From Plasmopara viticola (lineage: Eukaryota; Oomycota; Peronosporomycetes; Peronosporales; Peronosporaceae): 64,000 nt of DNA. This document shows, piece by piece, positions 41,995 to 53,764 of the stretch (the stretch's first letter is position 1; the number at the start of each line of letters is the position of its first letter). Under the pieces are notes generated by a model. That model saw only the letters and a program-made list of their open reading frames with translations. It had not been told where the DNA came from and ran no database searches. Location of the stretch: NCBI GenBank assembly GCA_001695595.3, contig MBPM02000034.1:248001-312000 (forward strand). Reading direction: 5' to 3'. Made by a program: the position numbers and the translations under genes.

Positions 41995-44900
41995 TTTTTC
42001 AGTTGAGCCTGGCGTAACATTTAATGAAAGTTTGTCTTGAATTTTTATGTATGCAATAACGTAAGACGTTTCCACGCTCACTAGATGTTTTAGCGACATG
42101 CAATCGAAACGCTTTTGTCGCTTTTCATGGAGTGTTGAGTACCTTGATTTGTTTAGGTAGTGACGGCATCAAATTGTGGCTTTTCTGTGTTAGGGGCCAA
42201 TTAATGTGCATATTTTGTCCAAATTATGTTTAGGTTATTTGCTAAGTCTGTCTGCGTTTGGGAGCTGAAAAATGCTACCGCTACAGGTGACTGATTACGA
42301 AAGCCAGCCAGCGCTTAGCATTACTTTCATCTACGTAAAGCAAGGGTCGAGTAATTAAATACTTGACGATTGCTTTCATATTGACCCTTATTTGATACTT
42401 ACGGCCAATTGTAGTGCACAAAAAGCTCTAGTTTTTTTAATTTCGACGAACAATCTGACGGAGTCATATAGCGCTTTGAACAGAAGTAGCATCTAGGAAG
42501 ATATGCAATCTTCCTATTACTTCCCATCGATTTTGCAATTGAAGCAGAGACGTGTTCACGCCAGGCATTAACGTTTCCATATCGGTTTGCATAATGAGGT
42601 ATCTCGAACCTCATTATGCAAACTTGATGCCTGACGTGGGTTAGAAGTCACCATTTCTTTGAGCGGAAAGCCATTTTCTTGGCAAAAGTGATAAACGAGC
42701 CTTCCGCTTCAACACGGCAAGGTATGCGCGCTTACGGTTGTCCCTCTCTTGGTCGTCTAAATCTACCTGCACCTCCGAGAGGTGGGTCTTGATCTGATAA
42801 ATCTGCAAAGAAGTTCAGAGCTAGCGAATATGTTGTTAGAATAATTTCGTTACCCAAAGGTGTACCTCATAAGCTGTTAGACTTGTCGTCAGACGTGACG
42901 CTTTTCGAGGGTCAGAAGTTGACCTGGGATGCCTATGTGATAAGGTTTTAAATATTGGTCACGAGAAAGAGAAAGGTGAGATCAAATATGGCGGATTTCA
43001 GAACAACCGCAGTCGCCAACGCAGTGAGAGACCGGCATTACCGTCGCATGCCAGGTTTGCTAACGCGATGGGTAAAAGTCGGCTAGTAAAGCCTATTGGA
43101 AGGTTACTACACAATTGACGCAAGCCATGATGCCGAATAGTACACTCAGCTAATTCGTTTCTCGTGGGGCGTGTACAAAAGCAAGCGAGTCAGTTACTAG
43201 CGCAATCTTGTGGCAGATATGCACATGCGTTTAGCCCCACATCATTTTCTGGAAGAAGAATTCGCAGTGCCATTCAAATTGAACCGGTTTCTACTTGGAC
43301 GTCGTCCGGAAACGAGCAGGCAATATCCAGGATGGAAATTCCCTTGCTTGTCTCTAGCACAGATACCGCTACACATAATTTGGAGAATACGCTCTGGGAT
43401 CGAGTGAGTTTTTAAGATAGAATTCCATCCCTCATCTTAATAAGTTATATACTTTACAGCCGTGAGCTTAGCGTGCAGCTTATTCGTTGGTGGGTTGCAG
43501 ACAACTCATCTCCAATATGTCTTGGCTCAGGCATAATACCTAATCAAGGTCTTGAGCGGCTGCAACGGCCTTCGAGCAATATTGACGGAGCTGGCTCAGC
43601 GGCTTCCAAGAGATTCGTAAAGGAGGATAACAGCGTCATTTCACAAAGAGTTCTTAGTGTTTGTGATATCCATATGCGAATGCCGCTAAACGTGGCAATC
43701 AATGAGCTTCAGAAAAGATCGATGCCGCCTTGGTCATGTGTTGTTTCAATTAAAGTAGCAGCTTAGCGCAAGTGATTGTATGGGTTTAAGAATGCTGCAG
43801 CGTTTTCGAGGCAACTTCGGATCTCGTGGATCTTACAAAGAATGATCGTCTTTTGGTACAGTGGCTCACTATATTACGCTTCGTCCCGATCGCCGTGCTT
43901 TGGAGCTTGAAGCTCTTGGATTGCGTCATTAAGATGCCTATTTGGAGAGAGCTCCAGGTGTGGCGGGCCGCTAGCCGTACAGAGTACTCGGCCTTTTAAC
44001 CTTAAATCTGATACATAAATACTATTAGCCGTCGTATGGTCATCAGTTCTTGCCTTACCAGCAGAATCGAGCGAGAGACATCGCTTTGAAGAGATGCTAT
44101 GAGGGCATTTTCGAGGTCTTAAGAAAGGCAATACCTCTTAAGACGCCCCACATTAATTGCTGTGAGGAACAATGTCGCCTTGGGAAGTCAAATTGTGTGC
44201 ACCGACCCATGACTTTCTAAGATTGTAAAAGGTCCCAAAATATACTGTTAAGTTTGTTAAATGATGATTTTCGAACTAACATTCATAAGCGGGAGATTAC
44301 AGCAAACAGAGTTCTGTATCATATCAAAAGAAATTCTGGTTTTGCCTTTTATCTTAAACCAAACATTTATTTTGCTCTTCTCGAAAGGATCGGCCGACTT
44401 TTTGCAGAATGAAAAACTTTCCGGAAGAAAACTGCTTTCAATTTCAATACCCAAAAGAAAGAGGCTTTGAATCACACCTTCAGTGAGTTCAGGAGCATTC
44501 GTGCTCGTAAATGTTAGCGGAACGCTAGAGTTTATTAAATAATCTTGATGCGTACCTTAAGAGCTTAGATGCATTGCTGAGCACAAACTAAACAATTGAT
44601 CATTTACAGTCCGCAAATTTAGTACCTTGGCGCATATACTACGCAGTGTGTATTCTTGATCTCGGTTGATTTAAGTCGTTCAACCATTTGTCCGTCCGAG
44701 CCAAGCTGAGATGGCTTTCACTCGCTCGAGATTCGCTCAAATATATTATCCTTTCCTAAATATCCTAGAGCTTTTCTTTCTCTGTCGCAAAGACAAAACG
44801 TCGATGCTGGCAAAAAGCTTATCGAGCATCTTCCGGGCTTTTGATTAACTGTAGTCTGCTCAGACCTCGTATTAAGTTGTCATTCTTCGAGTAATGCAAC

Positions 44901-47900
44901 TATCGCGTCAAATACAAGCCTGACATACTCAATGTGTTTGTCGTCGCGCTTTTGCGTGAGCCAGACTATGAAATGGTTCATCGAACAACTAAACGACAAA
45001 TTGGTGTGTCAGATATACGAAAAAGATGATGGAATTTTCTATCGCAATCACAAGTGCCAAAGTCGTGTGGCTAATTTCTCATTGGTGATAGCAACTGCAT
45101 CGTTGTATGTTTGCAGATTTGCTCAACATGAAGTTGTGTTTTAATCTGCAAAGATTTAAAGTGCGATAAACTTCCGGGGGTACACAATGCTTTTATTGGC
45201 GATTATCGATGTCAATATACATACATACATATGACATGTTGGTGATTGCACATGTGAAAGCGGGTGACCAAGTATTTAAGAGCCTTTGAGACTCTTAAAG
45301 TTGCGGCTGCCCGTAAAAGCAGACTGTCGATTGTACATAGATCTTGACCATTTTTGGATCTCTGCTAGCACGGGCAATTTTGCGTTCGTGTGCCGTCCAA
45401 GCAGTTATGGTACTTGGCACCTGTTCCAGCCATTATAACTGGAGAGCAAGCAGCAAGGCTCCTAATGGGTACGGTGTTTTAGATACCATGGATTCCTCGA
45501 CACGATGGCGGGCAATAAATTCAGCGGCCTATCAATAGCTCGAAAATAAAGCTCTAGTATTTAAAAATATGCTTGCTACCTGTGCGTTAAACCAGGACAC
45601 TGAGTAATGCTGGGTGAGCCAACACTTAGTTGCTATGTCAAGGGAATTTTTTGCAGGCGCCACTTATGTGATTAGCCGAAAAAAATCATTTCCGTGACGC
45701 TTTTAACAGTGCCATCGGCTGCGCGTTACTGCAATTTAAATGAGTGAGTCTTTTTGCTGAGGCTGCCGATTCGCCCAGGACAAGGAGTTACTTGACACAA
45801 AGTCCCCCCTGAGAAAGTTTCGAGTGCACCATGCTACTTCAATGACCTAATACTGACTTATTCTCCTCAGAGCGGCTTAAGTGTCTGGGTAAAGGCCACG
45901 CCAGTCGAGCCATTCGGATAACCAGACTTTGCCCGAGCGTAAAGGAAATTTTTTGTGTCATTTTACACCATGCCGCTGGGCGTAATTACAATAATCGATT
46001 AACTTATACGGATTTGGTAGCGTATACAACGCACATTTAGAGATATTGTTGAGCGTATCGTCTATTTTGGGAGCGTTGGTGTGTGAATACGCCGCCGAAT
46101 AGCTCAAATTATCACCAGCAAGGGCTAGTTGTTACTTTCTGTCCGGATTATCAACAAATCAGAGTTGGTGAAGAAAGCAAAGGTTTGAAGCTCTGCATCG
46201 TGGCGATCTTTGTCATTCGGCAAGAAAGATTTCTGTGAGCTCACATTTCTCTGGTTGCTGTGAAAAATGCTTGGTATATCAGTCGTTTGAGCCTGTGACG
46301 AGAACAATATCCTAGCTTAACCCTACCGGTTACCATTTTTAATCGGAGTCCGGACAGTAAAACTTTGATTAAGAATTTATCGGATCTTTGAGATCTAATA
46401 GGATCTCTGAGTCCAAGTGCATACTGCCCTGTTTAAGCGGCAGTTTTGAGGACTTTCTTTAACAACAGTATCATATTCTCACACTCAAGAGGAGTTTTCG
46501 TCCATGAGAACACAACTTCTGAGACACTTCTAGTCAAATAGCATATGGTGTGACTTATTGACCAGATCAACATTTAATTATCTCCGTGGATGAGATGTTA
46601 ACGCTAACGACGAGCTAGCTCGTGGTAATTTTGCATTTTCATTCTCTATTATTGGAGTCATGTCACCCACTTTTGAAGGTACTTCGTTATGCACGCTGCT
46701 TTGCTGATTTATACTATCCGCTTGCAGAACTTTGTTATCTACACCGATTGGTACTATCTTATCCACATCTACAAATGTTTTACCTCGCTATCTTTAGTGT
46801 CTCGAGCGGTCGGGCCTGCCAGCATAAAATTACTAGCTCGATCGGAGGGCTTTTTAAGACGTCGTCACGTCTACCTTCGTGGAAAATCAATACCTTCAAT
46901 ACACCACAATTTAATTTGGGCGTGTGGCTACGCAAGCTTTCTTGTAAGGAGCCGTACGCACAACAGGGGTAAAAACACAAAATCATCAAATCCATTTTGC
47001 ACGGATCTAGGCAATACTTTGCCCCGACTATCAATTCGAGGCCCGTAATCTACTTTAGCAACGCCATGCTCAGAAACAAGTCAGGCATGTCCATGTGTGA
47101 CGATCTGTAGTGACGTAATCTATTTTTGATCGCTGCCTCACAAGAGCAAATTACGTTTTGTTGTGACTCTATTGCGTCAGCACACGTCTAAAATGATGGA
47201 AATGATCTATCTATGGCCGTACATCATCTCAGGACTTCACAAGAGCGAATAACGTTTAGTTGTGACTGACTACGCGCTGCCATATCCTCCAATTTCATAG
47301 CCGCATTTAAACCTAAAATAAGACCGTCTTCAGCCGTCCCAGTAGCTGATCAAAAAAAAAGCAGCTTCTAGTCTTTTGTCGGCGCACAATATTTTTTGAC
47401 CCGCCATAGTCTACCAAGACTTGATATGTTTTCCATAAAGTCATACTTTTCGTGTACAACTAGTAGTTTAATGCTTCTTGCTCCCCCATTTAAAGCTGCT
47501 AAAAGTTAAGGTGCCATGTGTATATGGATGCACAAACCACACACGTACTATTGAAAGGTTTTAGTTCTTCCCTATCAGCGCCCTATGCTGCGGCTTCTAG
47601 CAGTGGTACATTGCAACTCTTGAGCTAGACAAAGACCAACTTTGCTGGGCCTCTTCAAGACAGATATGTATCACGTGTTCTCATATATATAACTACATTA
47701 ATATTATGTTTGAGTTGTTGTTGCAGCCATAGCAGCAAGTGTTGCTTTGTTTGGCAACGCCTTCGTCATTTACGATAAGAAGCTACGCCAGCAATACCGC
47801 AAACATTGCTACTCAACGACTAGAGGTTGAGAAGCTTCCACCCACGACATTCCAAAGTAGCGAGTCTGTCTGTGTCTATATACCCCGTAATCCATAATCT

Positions 47901-48928
47901 AAGTTACCTCTTCTATCGTCGCAGCCTGCACGCGTAGTAGCTGAGTGCAAGAAAGAACAACTCTTAGGCTTGTCTATGGACACAGTAACTGTTCGGGGAA
48001 AGGCGCCCCAAAAGAAAAGGCCGCCAGTCATGTGTACAGTGGTAAAGCTTGTGCATACCATGCTTTGCAGGTAAGAAACTATGAGCGCTGGTGAACCTTA
48101 AATGTTGCAGGAGGAAACGCTGCTTTTAACAACTACACGATTTCTTAGGGCACAAGACACTCAGATGAAATTGTTTTACAGGTTAGCGTACACCTTTCAA
48201 TTCGGCTTTGCATTTATGAGAGTGCAAACGTCACGCGCACCCGATCATGGCCTATCCGCCGGCCATCTCTACCTCTCTATTCTAGAAGTGAACATTTTGG
48301 TTTTCCTATTCTTCAAAGGCGAAAGCTTCAATTTTTTCGGAGATTAGGCGCTACCGCCGGGGCTACTGATGCTTGAACTGCCTGAGCCCTAGAGCATAAT
48401 CTTTGCCCGTAGAGATCAAACGCCGTGATGTGCTTTAGCTGGTTGACACCAGGTAAGTGCTGCCACCACTTCAGGTCCGTTTAGCCAGCAAGTATTTCAA
48501 GCAGCGCGAATTGCGTATTTGAAAGACTTGGAAAGGTGGCTTCTTTTAATTTGGAGAATTTGCGAAGGTGCAAGCAGCCAATCTATCTGCGTAGGCGTGG
48601 GATTGACTACAAAGTGCAATCGAGTGTGACGACGCTACTCTGCAGGAGGCGTGCAGGAAAAATTTAACCATCCAGTCAACGACTGTATTCTTTAGGAAAT
48701 TTTGTTTGTCATAAAGTGCGTAATTAAATATTTATGCTTGCAATTTTTTTGTACGAACGACTCCGCAACTTAGGCAGAGACTTTGCATTTCGAAATACAT
48801 CAGTTGTCAAACTGGTATAAATTTTGATAGGGCCGGTCAAGTTTACTGACGATACGATCAATACTGGTACTCTGAGTCGCTACAGGTCAAGTATACACAA
48901 CTGTATACTCTCCTGGCAGCTCCGTACA
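41995..48928. other. gene desert
   Basis: About 7 kb with no supportable gene. A perfect hairpin at 42585-42623 is listed separately. A diverged repeat of about 40 bp occurs twice (near 47138 and 47228, tcacaagagc then ttgtgac). Frames such as 43164-43415, 43473-43766, 44932-45144 and 46622-47048 have no recognisable features and overlap others. Confidence 0.5.
42585..42623. repeat. perfect 16-bp inverted repeat with 7-nt loop
   Basis: gtttgcataatgaggt (42585-42600) is exactly reverse-complemented at 42608-42623 around the loop atctcga. It could be a hairpin or a miniature element end. No gene is adjacent. Confidence 0.85.
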
Positions 48929-51900
48929 ATGGACACTCATCTGCCGCCTCTCTCGGCCGCAGTGCCGCCCTCGTCGCCCATGCGAGACAAGCGGGATAAA
49001 ATATTACAGCTTTTCAACAAGAAGCTGCAGAGCAAGCAGTTAACGACGAAAAAGGACTCGAATCGACAGCCTGGCAGCAGCATGAGTACGGTACCCGCGT
49101 TGTCGCCGGAACGCACAACAGCTACGTCCACAAAGGAAGCTTGCGAGCAACGGTACAGTCAAGCAAAAGCTGCTAGCGACGAGCAACAAAACATGTATTG
49201 TGATGAACAAACGATGGAACGCGAATGTAGTAACGAGGACGATCGTTCTGTCGAGCTACTTTATGGCTATACGCCATTGACTCAGCCCGAGGTAGAAGAC
49301 AAAATTATACGAAACGAACAGCAGGAAAATGAACACCATTGTTATCGAGATGCTGCATCAGAATCGACGATGGGTCCAAAAGCAAGCAGCAGCCTTGTGA
49401 GTTCTGCTGAGAAAGGGACTGGAGCAATGAGTGATGGTCATTTTGCTACGATTACCCGGGATCAGAGCACGATAGTGACGGCGCCTAGTGAACGACCAAA
49501 GATCGCACAGGCGGCAGTCGCAGGAGCTGTGGTTGTCACAGTGGCTAGTGGAGTTGCAGTTTGCCAACTGTCTCCGTCGTCTCCTGCTGCGACTTGGATT
49601 ATATTTGCAGCTAATGAAGTGGAGCTTTTTGTACGTTCGCTGTTCGCTGAGTGTTTGAACAACGTGTGTTTGTTTGTAAAGTATTTGTGTGAAGAAGTGC
49701 AAACTGCATGGCTGGTATTGCTGAGAAAAGAGCAAATGGAAAACGGAGCTCGTGCTCTTACTTTTATGGTCAATGAAAAGTTGAGATCACAGTTGACGGT
49801 GGTTGCAAAGATGAAAAGCAACTTTTTGCATCAGTTTGTTGCAGCTTTTTCATATTCGATGGTGACTGTTGAGTGGTCGATGAAATGGGTGCAGTCACTT
49901 GTGCTTATCGTTTACACATCGATAGAGTTCAAGTTGTGTGGAAATCATGGTGTGCTCAATCGAATGCAATCTGTTGTCGTGACAACTTTCTTGTCTCTCG
50001 CAGAATTATCAAATCAAGTGACAGAATGGATGCAATCTAGTCTAGAGCATGTAATGGCGTGGACTGGGTTGGCATCTAATGTGAGTGATATGAGTCTGCT
50101 CAACGACGAGTCATTGGCACTACTGGAGACGAACGAGAAGACAATCGAGACAATTAAAAAAGAGTTGACTGCACACGAGTTTCAGGCATTACAGAATATT
50201 GAGCGCTTTGAGAAACGACGAGCTACGATTGCATTCGATACCAACGCAATTCTTACTGAAACACGCGATTTTGCCCTCAAGAGCATCGGCAGTATCAAAA
50301 TGGCGGCCTTTGAAGCAGTTAAGTATCGCATGATGCAACTAAAAGAGCAGTATGCTCGATCCCTTGACCAGGCGCTTCAGCACTATGAGTGGACGTCGCG
50401 GCAACTTGAAAGTGAGGGTGAGGCGGCAATGGTGGCTGGGATCGCACAGGAGAATCAAGCTCACGTTTACGCAGCTGCCGCGCTGAAACGAGCGCTAACT
50501 CGAAATGGAAAAAGTGAGGATGGAGAGCAAGTGAAAGTCACAACCAGTGAAGACGATGATCGGGCAAGCGTTGAATCATGGCGCGAGTGTTTCACCGATG
50601 ATCAATGTCTTGATAATGAACGAGAACTTCTCGCACATAAAGACGAATTCGACTCTTCTGGATTGATCAAACAAGATGGAGAGGACATAACCGGTCTTAG
50701 TTTCAATGAAGAGATTCGGGTAGGCACTAGGCTTGCAATCGAAAGACATATGACCGACGAGCTTTCCGAGGTGCCAATAGTTGAGCGTAGTTCCTTTGAA
50801 AAGGCATTAGGTCGTGAGCAAAAACAAGAACCAGGTCAACTGACTACTAAGCTTTTACTATCAGTTGAGTTCGATCAAAGTACGTTAGAGGACGCGTCAG
50901 TGGGTGACCTCAGTAAGGAAAACGTGCGATATTTTTCCGAGCTTTCAAGAGACGAAATGGTGACAATGGATCTGGATTCCGTAAACAAGGAAATGGTAGC
51001 TGGCAAGATAAATGAAACTGCTGTTGTGGGAGTATCGAGGGATTTAAATAACGCTGAGTTGAAGGCGAAGCACTACCAAATGGAGCCGGAGGTGCGGGAC
51101 TCGTACAGTCCATTGGATGATGTGGAAGAGATCCAGCAGGAAGGTCTTGTCACGTCATCGATCGACGTCGCAAATGACCAGACCGAATTAAAGCTCGATG
51201 CGGAAATTGGTAAAAGTGGCAATGACCAATTGGAAGCGAGAGGCGCGCTTTTTGATGTGCGGACTCATGTTGCTGGTCGTTCTATAATAGAGAAGAATGG
51301 TGAACACATAAGTGAGTCTACGTCTGCAGAAGATTATGTTCAGACTTTGGATGCAGACGACAAGGAGATGAAGGTGAATGTTGATCAAATGGACACTGGA
51401 ATCGCGCTAAAGGCAACAATGCATAGTTCAAAGGCCGATGCCTTGGCTGCAGCAATCCAAGGCGTTCAGGTCGTTGGAGTGCTTGATATGCACACTCACA
51501 ATGAAGCAGCAGCTGATGAAGAGACAATGGATCGAGACGATCGTGCAGTGGGTGAACCTCTGCGAGATGACCTTCTACTGCAAGACGCTCGCGCACAAGT
51601 TTATAAAGAGCTGGAGACTGTGGAACACGAAACTGCGGCAGTGGCAAAAGAAGTTTCCGAGCTAAAGCAACTCGAACAGAGTTTGTTGCAGAAAATCAGC
51701 GAGCGTGCTTGGATTGAAAAAGAACTGCGTACTATTGCGGAGGAAGAAGAGATTTGGCTGGAGACTACTCAGACATTCGGGCCATCTCAGCAGACGGCGG
51801 TGACTGAGACACGGAGTACCGCGACGATGGACGTGCGAGGGCCTGCGGAAGTGGAGGCCCATCTCTCAAAAGAGACTTCACAAACATCAGTGGTACCTGT

Positions 51901-52465
51901 GCGAGCTTTAGCACAGCTTGGCTTGCTCTCTGTCGTGTTTCTCGGACTGGCAGCATTGGCAACTTATTTGTTGGTCCAGCGCCGCACAACACGAGTGTTT
52001 GGCCGACCACGACCACGACGCAAGCGGTGGCATTCATTAGCTGCTGTGAACGAAGCAGAAGAGGTGGTGCTGCTGTCTGATGACGATTTGGATGACGAAG
52101 ACCTCAGTGATGCACCTGTGTCTGTTGTTGAGCGATCACCGAGCGTTGAAAAGGAAGTGACGACGCCTATCTTTTCTTCTGGAGATGAAAAGATTGATTA
52201 TGAAGAGGATACGTTTGACAAAAATGAAGTTGTCGACAAAGACGAAGAGTATGTGAAGGAGGAGTTCGATATTGAGCCCGTGGATTTAGAGACAGCCGCT
52301 GAGCGCACGACCACGACGTACATGACGGACAGTACTGCCACGCCAAGTTCGGACACATCGAGCGATAAATCGACGATATCAGTATCCACGCCACCAGTGT
52401 CGAGTCCAGAAACGCCCCGGATATCTCAGCGTACGCGCCAACGTCGCCGCCAGATTCACTTGTAG
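48929..52465 (+). CDS. large unrecognised protein with hydrophobic and acidic coiled segments
   Basis: 1178 aa from the ATG at 48929. The frame is open back to 48824, but I prefer the internal start because the extra 35 residues look noncoding. There is no signal peptide. A first hydrophobic stretch lies at about 193-215 (VAGAVVVTVASGVAVCQL) with a further hydrophobic/amphipathic zone to about 340. A long, mostly helical, acidic middle follows (about 400-980). A clear transmembrane segment lies at about 992-1016 (LLSVVFLGLAALATYLLVQ) before a basic patch (RPRPRRKR) and an acidic, then Ser/Thr-rich tail ending RQRRRQIHL. I recognise no domain and assign no function. A membrane-anchored scaffold is possible. 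It is convergent with the LysM gene, 200 bp apart. Confidence 0.85.
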   Translation: MDTHLPPLSAAVPPSSPMRDKRDKILQLFNKKLQSKQLTTKKDSNRQPGSSMSTVPALSPERTTATSTKEACEQRYSQAKAASDEQQNMYCDEQTMERECSNEDDRSVELLYGYTPLTQPEVEDKIIRNEQQENEHHCYRDAASESTMGPKASSSLVSSAEKGTGAMSDGHFATITRDQSTIVTAPSERPKIAQAAVAGAVVVTVASGVAVCQLSPSSPAATWIIFAANEVELFVRSLFAECLNNVCLFVKYLCEEVQTAWLVLLRKEQMENGARALTFMVNEKLRSQLTVVAKMKSNFLHQFVAAFSYSMVTVEWSMKWVQSLVLIVYTSIEFKLCGNHGVLNRMQSVVVTTFLSLAELSNQVTEWMQSSLEHVMAWTGLASNVSDMSLLNDESLALLETNEKTIETIKKELTAHEFQALQNIERFEKRRATIAFDTNAILTETRDFALKSIGSIKMAAFEAVKYRMMQLKEQYARSLDQALQHYEWTSRQLESEGEAAMVAGIAQENQAHVYAAAALKRALTRNGKSEDGEQVKVTTSEDDDRASVESWRECFTDDQCLDNERELLAHKDEFDSSGLIKQDGEDITGLSFNEEIRVGTRLAIERHMTDELSEVPIVERSSFEKALGREQKQEPGQLTTKLLLSVEFDQSTLEDASVGDLSKENVRYFSELSRDEMVTMDLDSVNKEMVAGKINETAVVGVSRDLNNAELKAKHYQMEPEVRDSYSPLDDVEEIQQEGLVTSSIDVANDQTELKLDAEIGKSGNDQLEARGALFDVRTHVAGRSIIEKNGEHISESTSAEDYVQTLDADDKEMKVNVDQMDTGIALKATMHSSKADALAAAIQGVQVVGVLDMHTHNEAAADEETMDRDDRAVGEPLRDDLLLQDARAQVYKELETVEHETAAVAKEVSELKQLEQSLLQKISERAWIEKELRTIAEEEEIWLETTQTFGPSQQTAVTETRSTATMDVRGPAEVEAHLSKETSQTSVVPVRALAQLGLLSVVFLGLAALATYLLVQRRTTRVFGRPRPRRKRWHSLAAVNEAEEVVLLSDDDLDDEDLSDAPVSVVERSPSVEKEVTTPIFSSGDEKIDYEEDTFDKNEVVDKDEEYVKEEFDIEPVDLETAAERTTTTYMTDSTATPSSDTSSDKSTISVSTPPVSSPETPRISQRTRQRRRQIHL

Positions 52466-52664
52466 GACGACCAACACGCATTAAGTATACGAAACACCAC
52501 GTACAAAAGAAGTCATGAATGACGAATGGACGGAAGCCAACATTCTTCCATCCCCTTATTGAAGTAAAGCAAACAATTTTACCGTCTCCCTTCGTTTTAC
52601 ATGTAACAAATTAATATGACAGCGGACCACACACGCCTAGTAGAAGCAGGCGAGTGCTGGCCAA

Positions 52665-53666
52665 TTATGCACGTATAGCAGCATCAATTTCCATGTAGCC
52701 GTCATGACGTAGCTCTGGTGGTGAGTGAGTCTTCTTGACCACCAGCTTGTAGCCAGGACGGATCTCGCCACGATACCCTTTTGGAAAGTAGACGCGATTG
52801 TATTCGCGTATTTCGTCATACGTCATTCCGTAGCGCTTAGCCACGTCTTCAGGGGTATCACCTGGTTCTACGACGTGGATCTGCTTAGTAAGCTTGACCT
52901 CCGCAATGTTGCGTCGACTGGCCGCTTCTTGCGTCGCCGAAAGGTCCGGTACAATGACGCGTTCGCCTGGCACGAGCTCTACGCGTTTGCCAACGGGAAA
53001 ACGGCTGCGATTGATCTGCAGAAAGTGTGAATACGAGATGTTGAATGTCTTGCAAATGGACTCGAAAGAGTCGGTTGGAGCGACCACGTGTGTCTTGTAC
53101 CGCGCAAAAGCGGCCGACGTGCTCGTGTCTGTGGCCTCTTGTTCTAGGGCGTTCATCGCTGAGGCCTTGGCGTCCGCACCGCCGCTGGCTGTAATATTAT
53201 CGTCTTCTATCTCTCCCATGTTTATAAGACGCACGTGCAGCAGCTGACCGGGACACAACGCGCCACGCTCACCTGTGGGAAAGTATTGGCGGTTGTCCTG
53301 GCGCAAGACCTGCTCTGTCGTATTGTAAAGCATCGCAATGCCACGCAGCGTCTCGCCGGCACGCACGAGGTGCATCTGACCCCATCCATTATCGATGCAT
53401 TCGGGTAGTGGCGGAAGTGAAACCGCGCGCGCTTCCTCCACGACAAGCTGTTGGCCCGGGTAGAGCTTAACGTGCCGCTTTTTGTGGCCCAACAGCGGAT
53501 TAAGTGCCAGGAGCCCCACCTCCGTCGTTTGTGTCTTAAGTGCGATGCTAGCAAGAGTGTCACCCTTGCGCACGTGATAGCGGAATGGGGATGGTGTGAA
53601 TAAGGGCGGCGCCAGCTCATCGCCTGAGCTGCTGGAGGTCGTACTCGAGCTCACAGTGCCGTACAT
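52665..53666 (-). CDS. protein with four LysM domains, no signal peptide
   Basis: 333 aa. LysM modules, which bind N-acetylglucosamine polymers in known families, lie at about 30-76 (HVRKGDTLASIA, then LYPGQQLVV), 99-145 (LVRAGETLRGIA), 192-239 (more divergent, VAPTDSFESICK) and 263-310 (VVEPGDTPEDVAKRYG). The N-terminus is Ser-rich and hydrophilic with no signal peptide or membrane segment, so the protein is predicted intracellular. That is unlike secreted chitin-binding LysM effectors. Intracellular LysM proteins such as the TLDc-LysM type exist in eukaryotes, but no partner domain is fused here. The role is unknown. It is a single exon. Confidence 0.9.
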   Translation of the reverse strand: MYGTVSSSTTSSSSGDELAPPLFTPSPFRYHVRKGDTLASIALKTQTTEVGLLALNPLLGHKKRHVKLYPGQQLVVEEARAVSLPPLPECIDNGWGQMHLVRAGETLRGIAMLYNTTEQVLRQDNRQYFPTGERGALCPGQLLHVRLINMGEIEDDNITASGGADAKASAMNALEQEATDTSTSAAFARYKTHVVAPTDSFESICKTFNISYSHFLQINRSRFPVGKRVELVPGERVIVPDLSATQEAASRRNIAEVKLTKQIHVVEPGDTPEDVAKRYGMTYDEIREYNRVYFPKGYRGEIRPGYKLVVKKTHSPPELRHDGYMEIDAAIRA

Positions 53667-53764
53667 GAAAGATCAGTCTCCTTGATGTGATGAGTATCAG
53701 ATCAAATTAAAAAAAGGTCAAAGTTACGACGAAAAAGTTACAACTCAATTAAAGTATCGATGTT

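Noticed and set aside
29494..48823. tRNA, rRNA or CRISPR-like arrays in the deserts
   Set aside because: I looked for tRNA-type cloverleaf and box B motifs and regularly spaced repeats and found none I could support.
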